Assembly: GCA_037954665.1 (NCBI GenBank)
Contig: JBBMOL010000092.1
Span: 806,001 to 870,000, forward strand
From: Laguncularia racemosa
Taxonomy: Eukaryota; Streptophyta; Magnoliopsida; Myrtales; Combretaceae
Length of the DNA: 64,000 nt
Reading direction: 5' to 3'
Shown in pieces: positions 33,735 to 46,060 of the stretch; positions within the stretch are counted from its first letter, which is position 1; every line of letters begins with the position of its first letter. A program made the position numbers and the translations under genes. Below the pieces are notes generated by a model. The model had not been told where the DNA came from and made no database searches. It was given only the letters and a program-made list of their open reading frames with translations.

Positions 33735-34990
33735 TCCCCCTCTTTTATCCATTTTGATCTAACCTTCATTGCCCACTACTTCTTTTCCTTTCGAAGGACA
33801 TCCTCTAATTCTCTTTTTAGTTCACATTGCCTATTTAGGAGTTGTTGTGTTAGGTGTTTAACTCAATCCCCTTTCACTTTATTTAGGCATTCCTTTATTC
33901 TCCTCTTTTTAACATGTATTATCTCAAAAACTTTTTTATTCCATTCTCTCAATTTATCCTTTAGTTTTTGTAAATCTTTTGGAATCTTAAAGGAGGGTTA
34001 ATTCCACCCCTTCCTTGCAAAACTTTTAAATTGGCTATGTTCCAATCACATGGGTTGGAATTTGAATACCTATCCTTCTTTTTTCCCTTAAACATTTTAG
34101 ACCTTTTGTTTAGCACTAGTGTACAATGGTTAGAATGTTAGTTCATATGGAAAACTTTGGTTTTCGAATAAATGGCCCTCCATTCTAGATTGGCTTAGGC
34201 CTTATCTATTCTAAATTGGATCAATCTTGATAGATTCTTACTCCTATTCCTCTACATATATTTTGGTCCCACAAATCCTCAATCTAACATTCCACAATCA
34301 TCTATATAGCTTTGGCATGTCCTTACTCTATTTTGACATATTGGCCTACCCCCTCATTTATCATCACCTGTTAGAACTTCATTAAAATCCTCAATCATTA
34401 TTCATGGTCTTTTCTCCACTTTTGCTACCTTTCTTAAGTTTTCCCATAAGATCTTCCTATTCTCCAACCTAAGATTAGCATAAATAGCAAAAAAGAGCTA
34501 TTTAAAATTTGAGGAGTATACTTCGATGTTTAGGTGGATTTCCTAATGTGTAGTGCTAAGCTCTTTCACCTTAGCATCTTTTGGATTCCATAACACTAAG
34601 ATTCCTCCACTAAACCCTTCAGTAAGCAAGCAGACCATTTTCTCAAACTTTAATGCCCTTTGTAAAATTATTAATGCTTGCATCAACAACCTAGTTTCAA
34701 ACAGCATAACCACATTTAGATTATGATATGTTGTCAACTCTGCGCTCTGCGATCACTTGCCTCGTCTTCTCTATGCTTGCTCCTCTAACATTCTAACCTA
34801 CCACTTTGAAAGGTTTCATTCTCATGCTTGATGATAACGTATTCATTATCTTCAAGTCTACTCTAAAATACACCACCCTTTACCCTTTTTCTTGCTAGCC
34901 TTCTTGTCTAGCTTTTCGTATCTCCAAGTAGATCTAGCATAGTTTGAATCTCATTCTCCTTTTTGTTGTTGTTACCTCCTAGGGAGGAAA
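33735..34990 (-). pseudogene. LINE endonuclease domain, broken
   Basis: On the minus strand the readable pieces are NVRGASIEKTRQVIAE (start of the APE-type endonuclease), VVMLFETRLL (catalytic Glu block), EGFSGGILVLWN and IMIEDFNEVLTGDD (the DFN block), in the right order with frameshifts between them. This domain nicks target DNA in L1-type LINEs. The part nearest 34990 may be the ORF1-ORF2 junction; I did not recognise it. Confidence 0.7.
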
Positions 34991-36879
34991 CAACTATCGC
35001 CCATTGTTCGGTTTAATTTTAAACATTAAATAGCTATTCTTATATCATTAATTTTTGAATTGTTATTTAATGATCCGTTTATCATTTTTTTTCCGTACAG
35101 ATACTATATCATTCTAAATTATATTGAGTCTATATTGGTTATATAAAATAAAAAAAGATAAGGATTTTAATGATATAACGAATAATTTATTTTTTATTCA
35201 TGTTTTACTTTAGTGTCAATTAAACAAAATAATAGATATGTAATAGCTATTATACATCTATTTAATTCCTATTAAATTGTAATTTAATTTCTTTTTTATT
35301 CCATTCGGCCAATGAGGGCATCTATAATTATTTTTAAGGAATTGGGACTTTTGTGCCTTATATACGTAAAGTAGAATAGTTGCTTATATAACTAAGAAAA
35401 GAAAAAGATATAAAAGTTATAACAAAATAATATATATAGAAGTTTTTTTGGAACGGTTTTATACAGACATGTAATTATCACACATAAAAATTTATATTTT
35501 TCCAAACAATCAAGTGATATATTTACTTAACCATTTTTTATTTTAAGTATATTTTCATCAATTATATATATAACTTAATTAATACATAATTATGGAATTT
35601 TTTTATCTTTCAAATACATTTGCTGAGTTTCATGAATCATTAGTAAACCTCAGCCATAATATACGGAGAAATTGTTTTGCTAAGCTCGTGAATGATATTA
35701 TTTGTCAAATAAATCAACTTTTCTTTATTTAGTCGTGTGAGTTAACTGAAATTTAATCTTTATATGATAATTGGGCAAAAACAAATTCTCCATTTGTTAA
35801 TGAAGCTTATAATTTTTGTGTACTAAGTTTGTGGGTAATATGGATTGTAAAAGATATAACGTTGTAGTCTAAATTGCAAACTTGTAATAATAATTTGTAC
35901 ACAAGTTAAGGTTTCAAAATCTTTTTGTGAATTAACCTTTCTATTTTTTTAATGCACTTATTTTTAATCATATTATTTAATGGATTGTATATTTATATTT
36001 ACTGAATAAAATTTTTCAACAGTGGCTAAAATACGAAAAAAAAAAACCACTCATAAATTAAAACTTGCCTTAATATTATTTTCTTTTTCTTTTAACAGAA
36101 GAAAGGAGAGAATGAAAATGTAAAATCAAAATCCCTTCACTACAATTCAGTTGTATTATTCCGAGTAAACCATTTTGTCTTTATGCTTTTAATTCAAGAT
36201 ATTCCTCTATTAACATATGTATAATGGGAATAAGAGTCATTTGTTTTTTATATGCTCCCTTTAATTACTTATTTTTACCATAATGTAATGCTCTATGCAA
36301 ATTTTTTTTTCCCCCAATGAATAAAAGAAATTGGTGGATTAATATAAAAGTAATTAAGAGTTCCAACATGTAATCAATAGGAAATGTTGAGGGATTTGAA
36401 CAAAAATCACATTTGTATATATTCACCTAAAAATATACGTTATATTATATAACTAACCAATCAACATCTAATTTAATATATATTTATAGGCGTTTAGCAA
36501 GCTTAGTACCGTAGGAATACATTGTGTCTAACATTATTTATAAGCCATTATTGATTGATTTTTAAGCAAATACAGCTGTAATTTATCAACTTTATTTTAT
36601 CTTCTTAAGTATATGGAGTTAAATAATTATTTCAAGTTTTATTACTGCTTGCGTTTGCTAATTATTTAATTAAATATATTTAATAATATTATTTTATTAA
36701 ATTACTTAATTATTGATCAATAAAAAATTGAAACATATGTGTGATCAGCATTAACAAAAAAACAATAAAATACACTATATAAAATGACTATCACTAAAGA
36801 TATACATCATCAAACTGAAATTTATCCTAAATAATTTCATAAAATGGAATAATATAAAATAAATGGAGTCCGTGCGAAC
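34991..36879. other. AT-rich intergenic region
   Basis: No ORF or element recognised. Probably the distal upstream region of the neuroguidin gene. Confidence 0.5.
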
Positions 36880-36885
36880 TCGTAC

Positions 36886-37059
36886 TATAAGTAAAAGCCC
36901 TAACCCACACTTCATGTCTTTTGCCAGTTTCCTAACTTCGTTCCCTGCATGTTAGCAAGCCAGTGAGTTCTGCGGCTGCACCTATCTCTCCACCAACAAA
37001 GCCCAAGCGGCACGCCACCGCCGTTCTCCGGTAGTCACAGCACGGCGTCTTCGTTTCTG
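36886..37059 (+). promoter_or_regulatory. Probable promoter and first (non-coding) exon of the neuroguidin gene
   Basis: TATAA at 36886-36890 is followed by AGCCCTAACCC (36896-36906), close to the telo box AAACCCTAA typical of plant ribosome-biogenesis genes. Then comes a GC-rich, pyrimidine-rich island to about 37060 that stands out from its surroundings. A splice donor is plausible at 37060 (CTG|GTACTG), with CCG|GTAGTC at 37031 as an alternative. The link to the coding exons over 3 kb away is inferred from position and the telo box. Confidence 0.45.
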
Positions 37060-39270
37060 GTACTGTCTCAGTAACGTGTTTTAGAATGTATGCTAGATTT
37101 TTGTAGAACTGTATACAGATTTTGTCGGATTGTGATATTTGGTCGATTTTTCTTGTATCGAAACCAAACAAAACAAAGCAATAAAGCTGGCGGGGAAAGT
37201 TTAGAGGAAACCCTAAATTTAGGAAGACGAATTGGTTAGAAAGAGACCAGAAGAGATTAAAAAACCTGACATTAAATTCGAATAAATCAATGCCTTGTTT
37301 TACGGTAAATCTTATATGTATTTTGCTACTGTGTATTCGTGATGTAACATGTTACTCGATTCTTCCTCAACTGATAATGCTTACCCAAATTTCCTGAACT
37401 GATAATGTGTAGTTTTGGTAAGGAGGGTGGGGAGACCAAAAATACGCGGAGAGTAGTAAAAAGTTTGTGGCTTTTTTAGCTACTAATGAAAATAGGGTCC
37501 CTAATAGAGTATGGGAGTAGACTCCACTTAGTGGGAATGAGGCCCGAGTGTTGTTCAATTGATTTTGTTCTTAGCTGCTTTATTAATTGTTTTCTTTTTG
37601 CTCTTGGCTGCTTCCATAATTTTGTTCGTAGCTGTTTAGAATTTGTCCATGGGTGAAATGGTAAGGCTTTTAACTTAACAAAGAGTTTTCAAGGTCTCTG
37701 TTAGAAGGAAAAAAGAGTATTGATATAATATTAATAGAAACAAGAATACGAATCTCCTTGAAGTCATTTTCTGAACAAAAGCTGTGGTCAAAGAAACAAC
37801 ACAATCTCAGTTTTTCTTCTTGTATTGCATATTTAAAGAATAGCCATCTGATTTTCGTTATAGTTTGACAAAAAAAAATGTTAGTTATATTTTTTACTAT
37901 CATAACAAAAATTAAAAACAACCAAAGACATCGTTATCTATCATTTACACATGGTTCTAAATTTTATTCCTTTTCCAATCCCATTGCTCTTTAGTATGAC
38001 TGATTAAGACATTGACTGCGGGTATTGTTCAAATTTCAAGGCCAATTGTTATCTCATTTGCCTTTTGAATCATACCAGTGTAGACTGGAATGATTCCACT
38101 TCTTTTTTTTCTTCCAGGGTATGGATAGTAATCAGATTTTAAATTGACATAGATGAAGGAAAAGAGTATAAGCGTAATATGAGGGAGGTGTTACAGGATT
38201 GGATATAAGTCCTAGTATTAGGTCTATTCATACTGTCCTCAAATAAGAAAGTTGATCTGGAAGTTTTTCTACTGTGCTTGCCTATGATTGCAGATTGTTT
38301 CAGGCTTGTTAGAGAGAACCCGATGATCTCTAGTGGAAATTGATAGTTTTAAATAAAGTGATAATTGAATAATTTTATTCATGGAGTCTGCTTCCTTTTA
38401 TTACAACTACCAGATACATTGTGGGATAACTGCCAAATTTGAAAAATATTTCCCTCCCACTGTCTGGTCTCATTGCCTGACCAGTACACTAACATGTCAT
38501 CTAACAAGATAACAACAGAAACACATCCGACGCACCACACTACCACAACTACTAAAGAAATACAAACAACAGAAATAACAAACTCCTACACACATACGAC
38601 ATATTACACACATAACATATAGACATCCACAAAGCATTAAAGCACTAGTTTTTCTTCTTTCTGCATGTATAGACCCGTTCATATAGAACAACATGTGAGC
38701 TTGACTCATGCATAACAGGAGGATTGAGGGTATGGTGAAAGCAATTTCTGATCATTTCTATTGATATAAAGTGTTTGTTCCATTCTCTTTGGCCACGTAT
38801 ATGTTCAGTGGGAATATTTGCTCTTTAAATTTGAAACTTTCAAGGGTTACGGTTCATTTGTATAATGATAATTTGAGGTATATGCCAAAATGCATTTTAC
38901 TTGATAGGGTTTAATTCATACCTTAGGCAGTTTATTACATGTGACTGGGTTTGAATCTTAAGCTATTCTTTTTAATCCATCTGAAACCTGGCATTTAGGA
39001 GCCAGGGCATGGATATCATATAGGCAATGTTGTCTGTTTTTTTTTGGGGGGAAACCCCCACGATCTTATACTAGCTAAGAAGACATTGGTTTTCTTGAAA
39101 ATCATCTGACAATCGCCTTACTTCCTTATTCAACAAAACACTTTTAAGGATGGAATTGTTTATTGTACTGCGTGTCATTGCTTGTTCTAGTAATCTATTG
39201 AACATAAGCTGTATCCTGGATAAGAAAAAAGTAATTTTAAGAAAAATTTAGTTAAACCATTGTGTTACAG

Positions 39271-39360
39271 GCCACACTACTTTTGCTCTGTGAAACCCCC
39301 ACCAACTCAGAAGGTTCAAGTTGACAGCTGCACTTGACCGCACCACTTGCTTCTTTTTAG
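39271..39360 (+). other. Probable second 5' UTR exon of the neuroguidin gene
   Basis: A GC-richer 90-bp block bounded by GTGTTACAG before and GTATGCAG after, that is AG|exon|GT. It has no start codon. It lies between the GC-rich island near 37 kb and the first coding exon, so a spliced leader of three exons is suggested. Confidence 0.4.
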
Positions 39361-40158
39361 GTATGCAGTTTGCCTATATTGTTTTCTTATTATATTTGTG
39401 GAGGCTTGTAGATTTGATCTCCTTTCTGCTAAATTAATTTCCTGTAGACCTTCAATTGTTGGAATCTATAAGAATAGGATTATATTTTCTGATTATATAA
39501 AAAGGGAAAAATACAAATAATTTTATTTGTTCTATTTCCAGAGCTTTTCTTTAAGGCAGTGATTCCAGGACCTTTTATATGTGCTTATCTTAATTTTGCA
39601 TTCGAATTGATAGATGGCATGGGTTTGGCCTTCAATGATCCATGGAGGTTTTACGTAACTCATTACTTTTTGAATTTGTGCATACAATAACAATATTGTT
39701 GCCTATTTATCAGCCTGTGGTTGGATGTCATGTTTTAAACTTATACAGAAAGCATTGAATTGCTTAGAAAATCATTGCCTACACAGTTGAGCTTCGATTG
39801 TACAAAGACAAAATTAATTGCTTACACCAGAACAACCTACACTGATATTGACTTACCACATATGAGTTACTCCCTTCACACCCTGTTTTGCTTGAAAATG
39901 TGTAGTTGGACGAAAATTTTACAACAAAACACTGCATTCTTCCTATTTAATTCGTGCATTGCTGCTTAAGAGTGGCCTATTGATTTTAGGTTGATTTGTC
40001 ATAAACACGTGATGCCTTATCTAGCTCCCTTTAGTTTTATGCATTTTATTCATATTATTACACATATCGTGGAAAAAAGTTTCTTAATTTGAAGAGGTAT
40101 TATTCTACTTGTTGCGGCATGTGAAATTAATGCAGTTGAGTGGAAGCTGACAGAATCT

Positions 40159-42089
40159 ATGGGGGAGATCACTTTTTCTGTTGATAGTGAAAAGGTGAAT
40201 AAGTAAGTTTTTCTTTCTTCCTTTCTTTTTTGGTTTTTCTACCAAGACTAGAAGGATGTATGTTCTAGATTTATTTAACAAACTTGAGCACCTTATTGTT
40301 GATTTGTATTGGTCATTGCAGAGAGGCAACTCAATTGGCTGTAGTTTTAAAAGAAATGAAGGAAGGGCTAGATAAAGTTAGGGCCAAAATACAAGACTTA
40401 ACTGCAAAAGTGAGTTCACTTTGTTGACAACTTTCTTGCAACTGTATTTTTTTTGGTTCTTGTCTAGTATAAAACATAGAATAGCGTTGTTGTTTGATTT
40501 CTTTGTGTTGCTACAAGTGATCGTGTCACTTGATCAGGTAAAAGCAAATCAATATCCAACGGCGGATGGGATAAGCTATCTTGAAACGAAGAATTTGCTG
40601 ATTTTGAGCTATTGCCAATCTCTCATCTATTATTTATTGCGCAAGGCACGGGGATTCTCTATCAATGGACATCCAGTTGTTCAGAGCCTTGTAGAAATAA
40701 GGTTATTTCTTGAGAAGGTTTCTTTCTTAACTCCCTTCCTTTTAGATAATTTTTTCTGCTTTATTTATGTCACAGCACTTAGCAATTCCCATTTGGCCAT
40801 TCTTGGTGTTCCAGATTCGACCGATTGACAAAAAGCTCCAGTACCAAGTTCAAAAACTCACTAGACCAACTAGTGTTGCTGTGGAGGCTACAGGCTTGAC
40901 TGCAAAGGAATCAGATGCTCCTCAGAAGACAGATGAAGCATTGAAGTTACGCCCTAATCCAGATATGCTTCTTGACAAATTAGATGTGACTGCTGAGGTA
41001 ATTTCTTTTGCATTTTGATGTAGAACGTGGATTATTTTGTTGCTGTTGTAGAGAGACCATTCAACCTGATGCTTGTCATCTAAGTATGATGTACACCTTG
41101 CATTCTGTAGGATGGTACTGGTGTCTACAAACCTCCGAAATTTGCTCCTGCTTTGATGGAGGAAGATAAGACAGCCAGACAGGAGAGAAATGCTTTGAGG
41201 AAGGAGAAAGAGACTCTGCGTCAAGCTCGGCAGAGTGCTTATGTGAGAGACCTCATGAATGATTTGGAGGGCAGACCTGAAGAAGTAAGCACCAAATTCC
41301 CTGATAGCATGTCTTGTTTGGATGGTTCGTGCACAAAGCTAGTACTGACTTATAGGTCTGGTTTATGGTTGATATATGCAGATTCGAGAATTTGTAGGGG
41401 CTGAAAGTAGAGAACTGCAAGGTTATAGAGCAAAAATGGAGGAGCGGGCTCGGCGGGAAGAGGAGCTTTTTACTCGTGCTCCTATTACAAAAATGGAGAA
41501 GAAGAGAGAGAAGCACCTATTGAAATCTGGGAATGGGTATGCATATATCTAACTGAAACAGAATTCCTATGGATCTATTATGCATTTTCTTTATTTTTGT
41601 TACAGTACCTTTAATGGTTTATGTGAATCTTGAGAGATCGTGATTCTTTATTGTATTATTACTTCCTTCTGTTAAGATCAAAGCCCATCATCATTTTCAT
41701 CTCTCTCTCTTTTTTTCTGGTTTTAGGTTGCTTGGTCTAGCTGATAGTTTTTATGATGAAATTAAAAGCCTACCTATGGAGGATGATGATAGCAAAGAAA
41801 TGCCGGAGTTTCATGTTGGTAGCAGTGGAAAGAAGAGATTTAAGAAGCGCAAGGTAATTCATTAAGGATATGTGAACATTAATATCGGCTTTTTGCCCCT
41901 TATTATTAAAAGCGGTAGATTTTTCTACTTCCTTTTTCATATAGCATTGGGAATACTGATATAATTGTTTCAGTATTAATCCACAAAATTTATTTTATCT
42001 CCTTTTTGTCTTTTGTGGCCAATGTGATTCAAACAAATAAAATTTACTTCAATTGTCTTTTTTGGGTCCATTTGAAGGGGAGGCAGTGA
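40159..42089 (+). CDS. NGDN: Neuroguidin/Lcp5 homologue, Sas10/Utp3/C1D family (8 coding exons)
   Basis: Coding exons: 40159-40202, 40322-40409, 40538-40717, 40815-40997, 41111-41284, 41382-41536, 41727-41853 and 42078-42089. All have GT..AG introns and keep frame, giving 320 residues, close to the usual plant length of a little over 300. Residues about 15-95 form the Sas10/Utp3/C1D helical domain (EMKEGLDKVRAKIQDL, then GISYLETKNLLILSYCQSL, exon 3). The middle has RPNPDMLLDKL and the conserved YKPPKFAP block, then a charged helix (QERNALRKEKETLRQAR). The C-terminus is basic (KKRFKKRK). Yeast Lcp5 and human neuroguidin act in the nucleolar small-subunit processome in 18S rRNA maturation; the same role is inferred here. 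The last 12-bp exon (Gly-Arg-Gln-stop) is the least certain; without it the frame stops at 41863-41865 after Val-Ile-His. The first coding exon probably starts at 40136. Confidence 0.88.
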
Positions 42090-43574
42090 GGATTGAACAA
42101 AGGGATGTGACAATGGAGTGGCTGATTTTTATCTGCGATACCAACATCTACCGAGTCATTTTAGGGACGCAGAGAGGTCTAATTGTAATTTTTTCCTCCA
42201 TTACCTGTCCAACTATTTTATTGATTTACCCCAACTGTCTTGCTTGTGCAAACTGTTATATTTTGTGAGAGTAAGGCATCAATGGGTTTTAACGAAAATC
42301 ATCATGTTATACCACCATCTAGCGTAGAAGGGTGGCCAAATTTTGGACCAGAAAATCTTAAAAGTTCTTATGCATGCATTGGGGCTTTTGTCCTCCGACT
42401 TCTAATTTATTCATTTAAATTCTTATTATGCTATCAGCATTCAGAATAGTGCCATGAAGAATTAGTGAATCTGCATTCACTACATAGATACAATGGCGAC
42501 TATGTAGTTGCTACTGGAGGACGAGAAACTATGGCTTAAGTGCAGGAATATGTCTAGTGTCTACTTATTCCCATATCGTGTCCCTGTTTTTGCTCCTGAG
42601 AATATGTTCTAATTAGGCAATGCCAATCATTTTTATCTTTCAGCAACGAAATAGGTAGTAGTTTAGGTAAGGAACTTTACAATCGGATGTGGTCGCGCAG
42701 TGAGTTCTGAACGTGTTAACCACATACTGCCATATGATAATATTTTAGTGCAGGTATCACTCTTGATCCATCAATTCAAATTTGACAGCATGTATTACGA
42801 GAATGCTGAAATCCGAACGTTATATTAGGCATGAATATATGACTAAATAAAATTTGGAAGGATGGCCTTTGGTTTCCATACAAAAATCTTTCTTTTTTTT
42901 TTTCTTTTTCATTCTTATAATTCCTATTTTTCATTTTTCCTTGGTATTATTATTTACCTATGGCAGCATGTCAATGCCTCATCTACTAGTTCAACTTTGG
43001 ATCTATTTGTAATTAGGAACCTCAATTAATTTGAGTGTCACATTTAATAATTGATTAGGGTTTTAGCCATATTAGGCTACTAATCCCTTTAATTCCATTG
43101 GTCAAATTGTGATTTCAATCAATTGTAGTGGAACACTTGCATATATGTCGAATTTGCCTATTTTGATGCATATGAAGACACGTTGAGACGACGTGGTGTC
43201 CTTGGCTCTATGCTTTTTTATTCCGCCATTATCATAACATCTAACTAATTAAATAATATTGTGGATTAATAAGCTATAATGATCTTATTCCATTATTTTC
43301 CCTTAGTTAATTGAGACAATTATTAGTGAGGTCCTTTGTTTAGAATTAATTAACCGGAAATCTCTGGAAAAATTAAGATCTTTCGCTTCAACACAATAAA
43401 TCATGTATATATGTATGTAAGATGCATATATACATACATACACACATACATACCTTTGTTGAATGTTATATGAGTTCGTTACATTTTCTGTGTTTACAAG
43501 GAAAATTCTGTCAAATCCAGTAAAAATTCTATCTGTTTTAATTGTTCTATAATAATTAATTTATAAAATAGTAT
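42090..43574. other. 3' flank of the neuroguidin gene and intergenic DNA
   Basis: Probable 3' UTR, then AT-rich DNA with a (CATA)n/(TACA)n microsatellite at about 43405-43452. No second gene recognised. Confidence 0.5.
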
Positions 43575-44006
43575 TTAGATACATTTAACTAAAGAATGCA
43601 ATAGTATTTTAAATAATATTGATACATTTTTTGATTGCCCCTTCTCTACACGTGTGGGTAGAGGTTTTAGTGGAACTTGAATGACATTATCTTTTTTATC
43701 TTGGCAAATTGTATTCTTTGTCCCGATGAATTCAGCACCTTTAAGCAATCCTATGGTCCTTACATAGAGAGTTGTCTTTGTAGCAGCAGTATATTGTATT
43801 TGGAAAATAGGAAACTCAACGCACTTCAGATCTCCTATGCTTTCAATGCTATCTCTAGCTAGACAGATTTTAGTATACTTTAAGCTTTTTGTATTATGAT
43901 TTAGTTTACACAAGTTTTCATATATATATAATTTGTATTTTAAACTTATCAAAAGTTTTAAAATACCATTCTCTTTTCTTCTTATTTTTAAAAGAATTAA
44001 AGTCAT
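43575..44006 (-). other. Unrecognised 143-codon open frame
   Basis: An open frame on the minus strand in a region where stops are otherwise frequent. I do not recognise the product. The N-terminal third is Lys/Leu/Ile-rich as expected of chance AT-rich translation. The middle (about residues 55-115) has a more protein-like composition (DLKCVEFPIFQIQYTAATK, then QVPLKPLPTRVEKGQ). It may be a fragment of an old gene or transposon, or chance. No promoter or splice signals were assigned. Confidence 0.2.
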
Positions 44007-44979
44007 TGTTTAGAAATAACCTATTAGGCTCGAAAGGTTTTTTTATAACATTAAGTACATACCTGTCTTTGATGGATTGACAACAATTGAACTAATGAAC
44101 CGTAACTCCATTCGTAAATATGGACAAGAATGGAATTACATGCACATATGATACTTTTAGCGTAAATATAATACTTGATTAGTCAATAAACTATATTAAA
44201 AGTCTTATTTATAGCCCATATAATTTTAAATTAAAAGAAATAATTGTTTAAAAAGCGAATCGCATAAATTTTTGAAATAAACAATAAAACAAATTAAAAT
44301 TATAGGTTTAGAATAGTCAAATGAAAATTTTGAGTAAATATTTATGTTCGAAATAATTCATTTAGATTAGTTATAAAATTTTATGACAAAACATTAAAAT
44401 TACTAAATTTATATAAATTATCACGTTTGATGAATGAATAATAAAAAAAAATTCATATAAAAGGAGTCCAAACTGACTTCACTAAAGGGACCACACGTTT
44501 TCTAAAGTCAAATGATCTGAGTGAAACAAGGAAAGAAAAAGGTAACAGGAAGGAAGAAACAGAAGGGAAAAATGTCGGGAAAAAGAAAGGAAAATTTGTG
44601 TAAAGTGCACATATGATGTCTAGATTCTGAAATGAGATTATCTACGTAATCTTTGAGGTGAGTTTTATGAAATTAGACTAGACTTATATAGGAAAATTTT
44701 TACTTTTAAAATTTAAATTCAATTTTAATGTGTAAAAAAAAAAGTTTTAACTTAGAAAATATTGAAAAAATTTTAGAAATATACTAGATAAGACAATATT
44801 AGTAAAAATAGTAAGTAATAATGTTATTTTCTTATATTTTAGGAGGGTGTGTTGTTTCAATATATATATATATATATATATTTGTCACTATGGGTTTTGC
44901 GTGGAGATAATAGTGAATGCCCTATTTTGTCGTGTTTGAGCTCTGTTTTTCTTTGTACATGAAATTGACGGTGGGTGGA
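44007..44979. other. AT-rich intergenic with (AT)n run
   Basis: No gene. An (AT)n microsatellite at about 44861-44881 marks the approach to the GT-biased tract. Confidence 0.5.
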
Positions 44980-46060
44980 GAAATGTAGTTGCTTGGGTAT
45001 GATACTATGTAATGTGTGTTGTGGTGTGATTTGCATGGAGTGTGCAAGTGTAGTGTGTGATGCAATGGAGTGTAGTATACAAGTGACTACTAGTTGGGAG
45101 ACAGAGGCATGTTTGAACTATGTGCTGTGTTTTAATGTGTGTGTGTGATCGTGTGTGATCACATGAATGTCTGTGTGTGTATATGTGTGCTACAACAAAA
45201 TGTGGAGGAGGATATATTTGTGTGTGTAGTAGGTGGAGCACTATGTGGAGTTGTGTGTGTTATGTGTGGCTGGTAGCGGGGCATGAGGGGTGGCTGGTAA
45301 CGGGGCATGAGGGTTGGCTTGGTGTGTGCATGTGGTGCATAAGTGTGTGAGCTATGTTTGATTGTGTGTATATGTGTGTGTTGGAAGGGGACAAAACACG
45401 TGTGTGTGTGTGGTGAATTGCAGCGTGTGTCACATGCAGCGTGTGAACATGGGTGTGAGTGTGTGGTGTGTGCAGTGACGTGTGTTGCTATGGATGTTGT
45501 TGTCGTATGAGGGTGTGTGGGAAGTATGTAACATGTGTTGTGTAGCTGCTATAGGTGCGAGGCATTGCGTTTGGAATTGTGTTGCCGAGTGTGTGAGTTG
45601 AGTATGCATGTTGTTGCTACTGTGCATATGTGTTAGACATTGTGATGTGCTATGATGTGCGACTGTTATGGGTATGTGGTGTGTGCTATGACATGCTGTG
45701 GTGTGCAGTTAATGTGAACTGTGATGTGCTGTGTGTGAGTGTGGAGCTTGCTATGCATTTGTTGCTAGCCTTGTTTAATGCGTGAGTGTGCATGTGGTGG
45801 GTGACTGTGTGTATGTGGCTAATTACACAAGTGTGTCGTGTGCCGTGGGGTGTGTGATTGTATGTTGGGTTGGTGTGTGTATGTATGGTTGAGGGTGCGT
45901 GTGTGCACAGGCTAGTGTGTGTGTGCATGGTAAGGGTGTGGGTGTACACAGTTGAGGGTGTGTGTGTGCAAGGGCGTGTAAGGTATGTGAGCTAAGTTTG
46001 TTGAGTGTGCTACGGATAAATGGTTATGTATGTCACAATAGGTATGTGCAAGGAAGCATA
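44980..46060. repeat. 1-kb GT-biased low-complexity tract, degenerate (TG)n
   Basis: Over about 1 kb the plus strand is dominated by T and G, with many TGTGTG runs broken by words such as GGGGCATGAGGGTTGGCT and GTGGCTGGTAACGGGGCATGA, which occurs twice near 45277-45315. The minus strand is the matching CA-rich strand and yields His/Thr-rich open frames that are artefacts. It ends near 46060 in a poly-A run. Strand asymmetry on this scale is unlike anything else in the window. Confidence 0.7.

Larger units (their letters stand above)
26037..34990 (-). mobile_element. L1-type LINE, dead, with internal duplication and gypsy insert
   Basis: Read on the minus strand, the order is endonuclease (about 34800-34300), linker, reverse transcriptase (in 33734-31949), an Athila-like gypsy fragment (31948-29075), reverse transcriptase again (29074-26608), RNase H (26600-26113) and an A-rich tail (T-rich on plus, about 26037-26062). 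Many frameshifts and stops are present. The outermost 5' edge is uncertain; a TAATGATC word occurs both beside the tail (26026-26033) and near 35064-35071 and might be a target-site duplication, but in such AT-rich DNA this is weak. Confidence 0.8.

Noticed and set aside
36932..37171. Minus-strand open frame in the GC-rich island at 37 kb
   Set aside because: Better explained as the antisense of a 5' UTR island; no recognisable domain and no sensible start context.
45005..45949. Three minus-strand open frames rich in His and Thr
   Set aside because: They are translations of the CA-rich strand of the GT-biased tract, where stop codons are rare. No domain or start context supports them.
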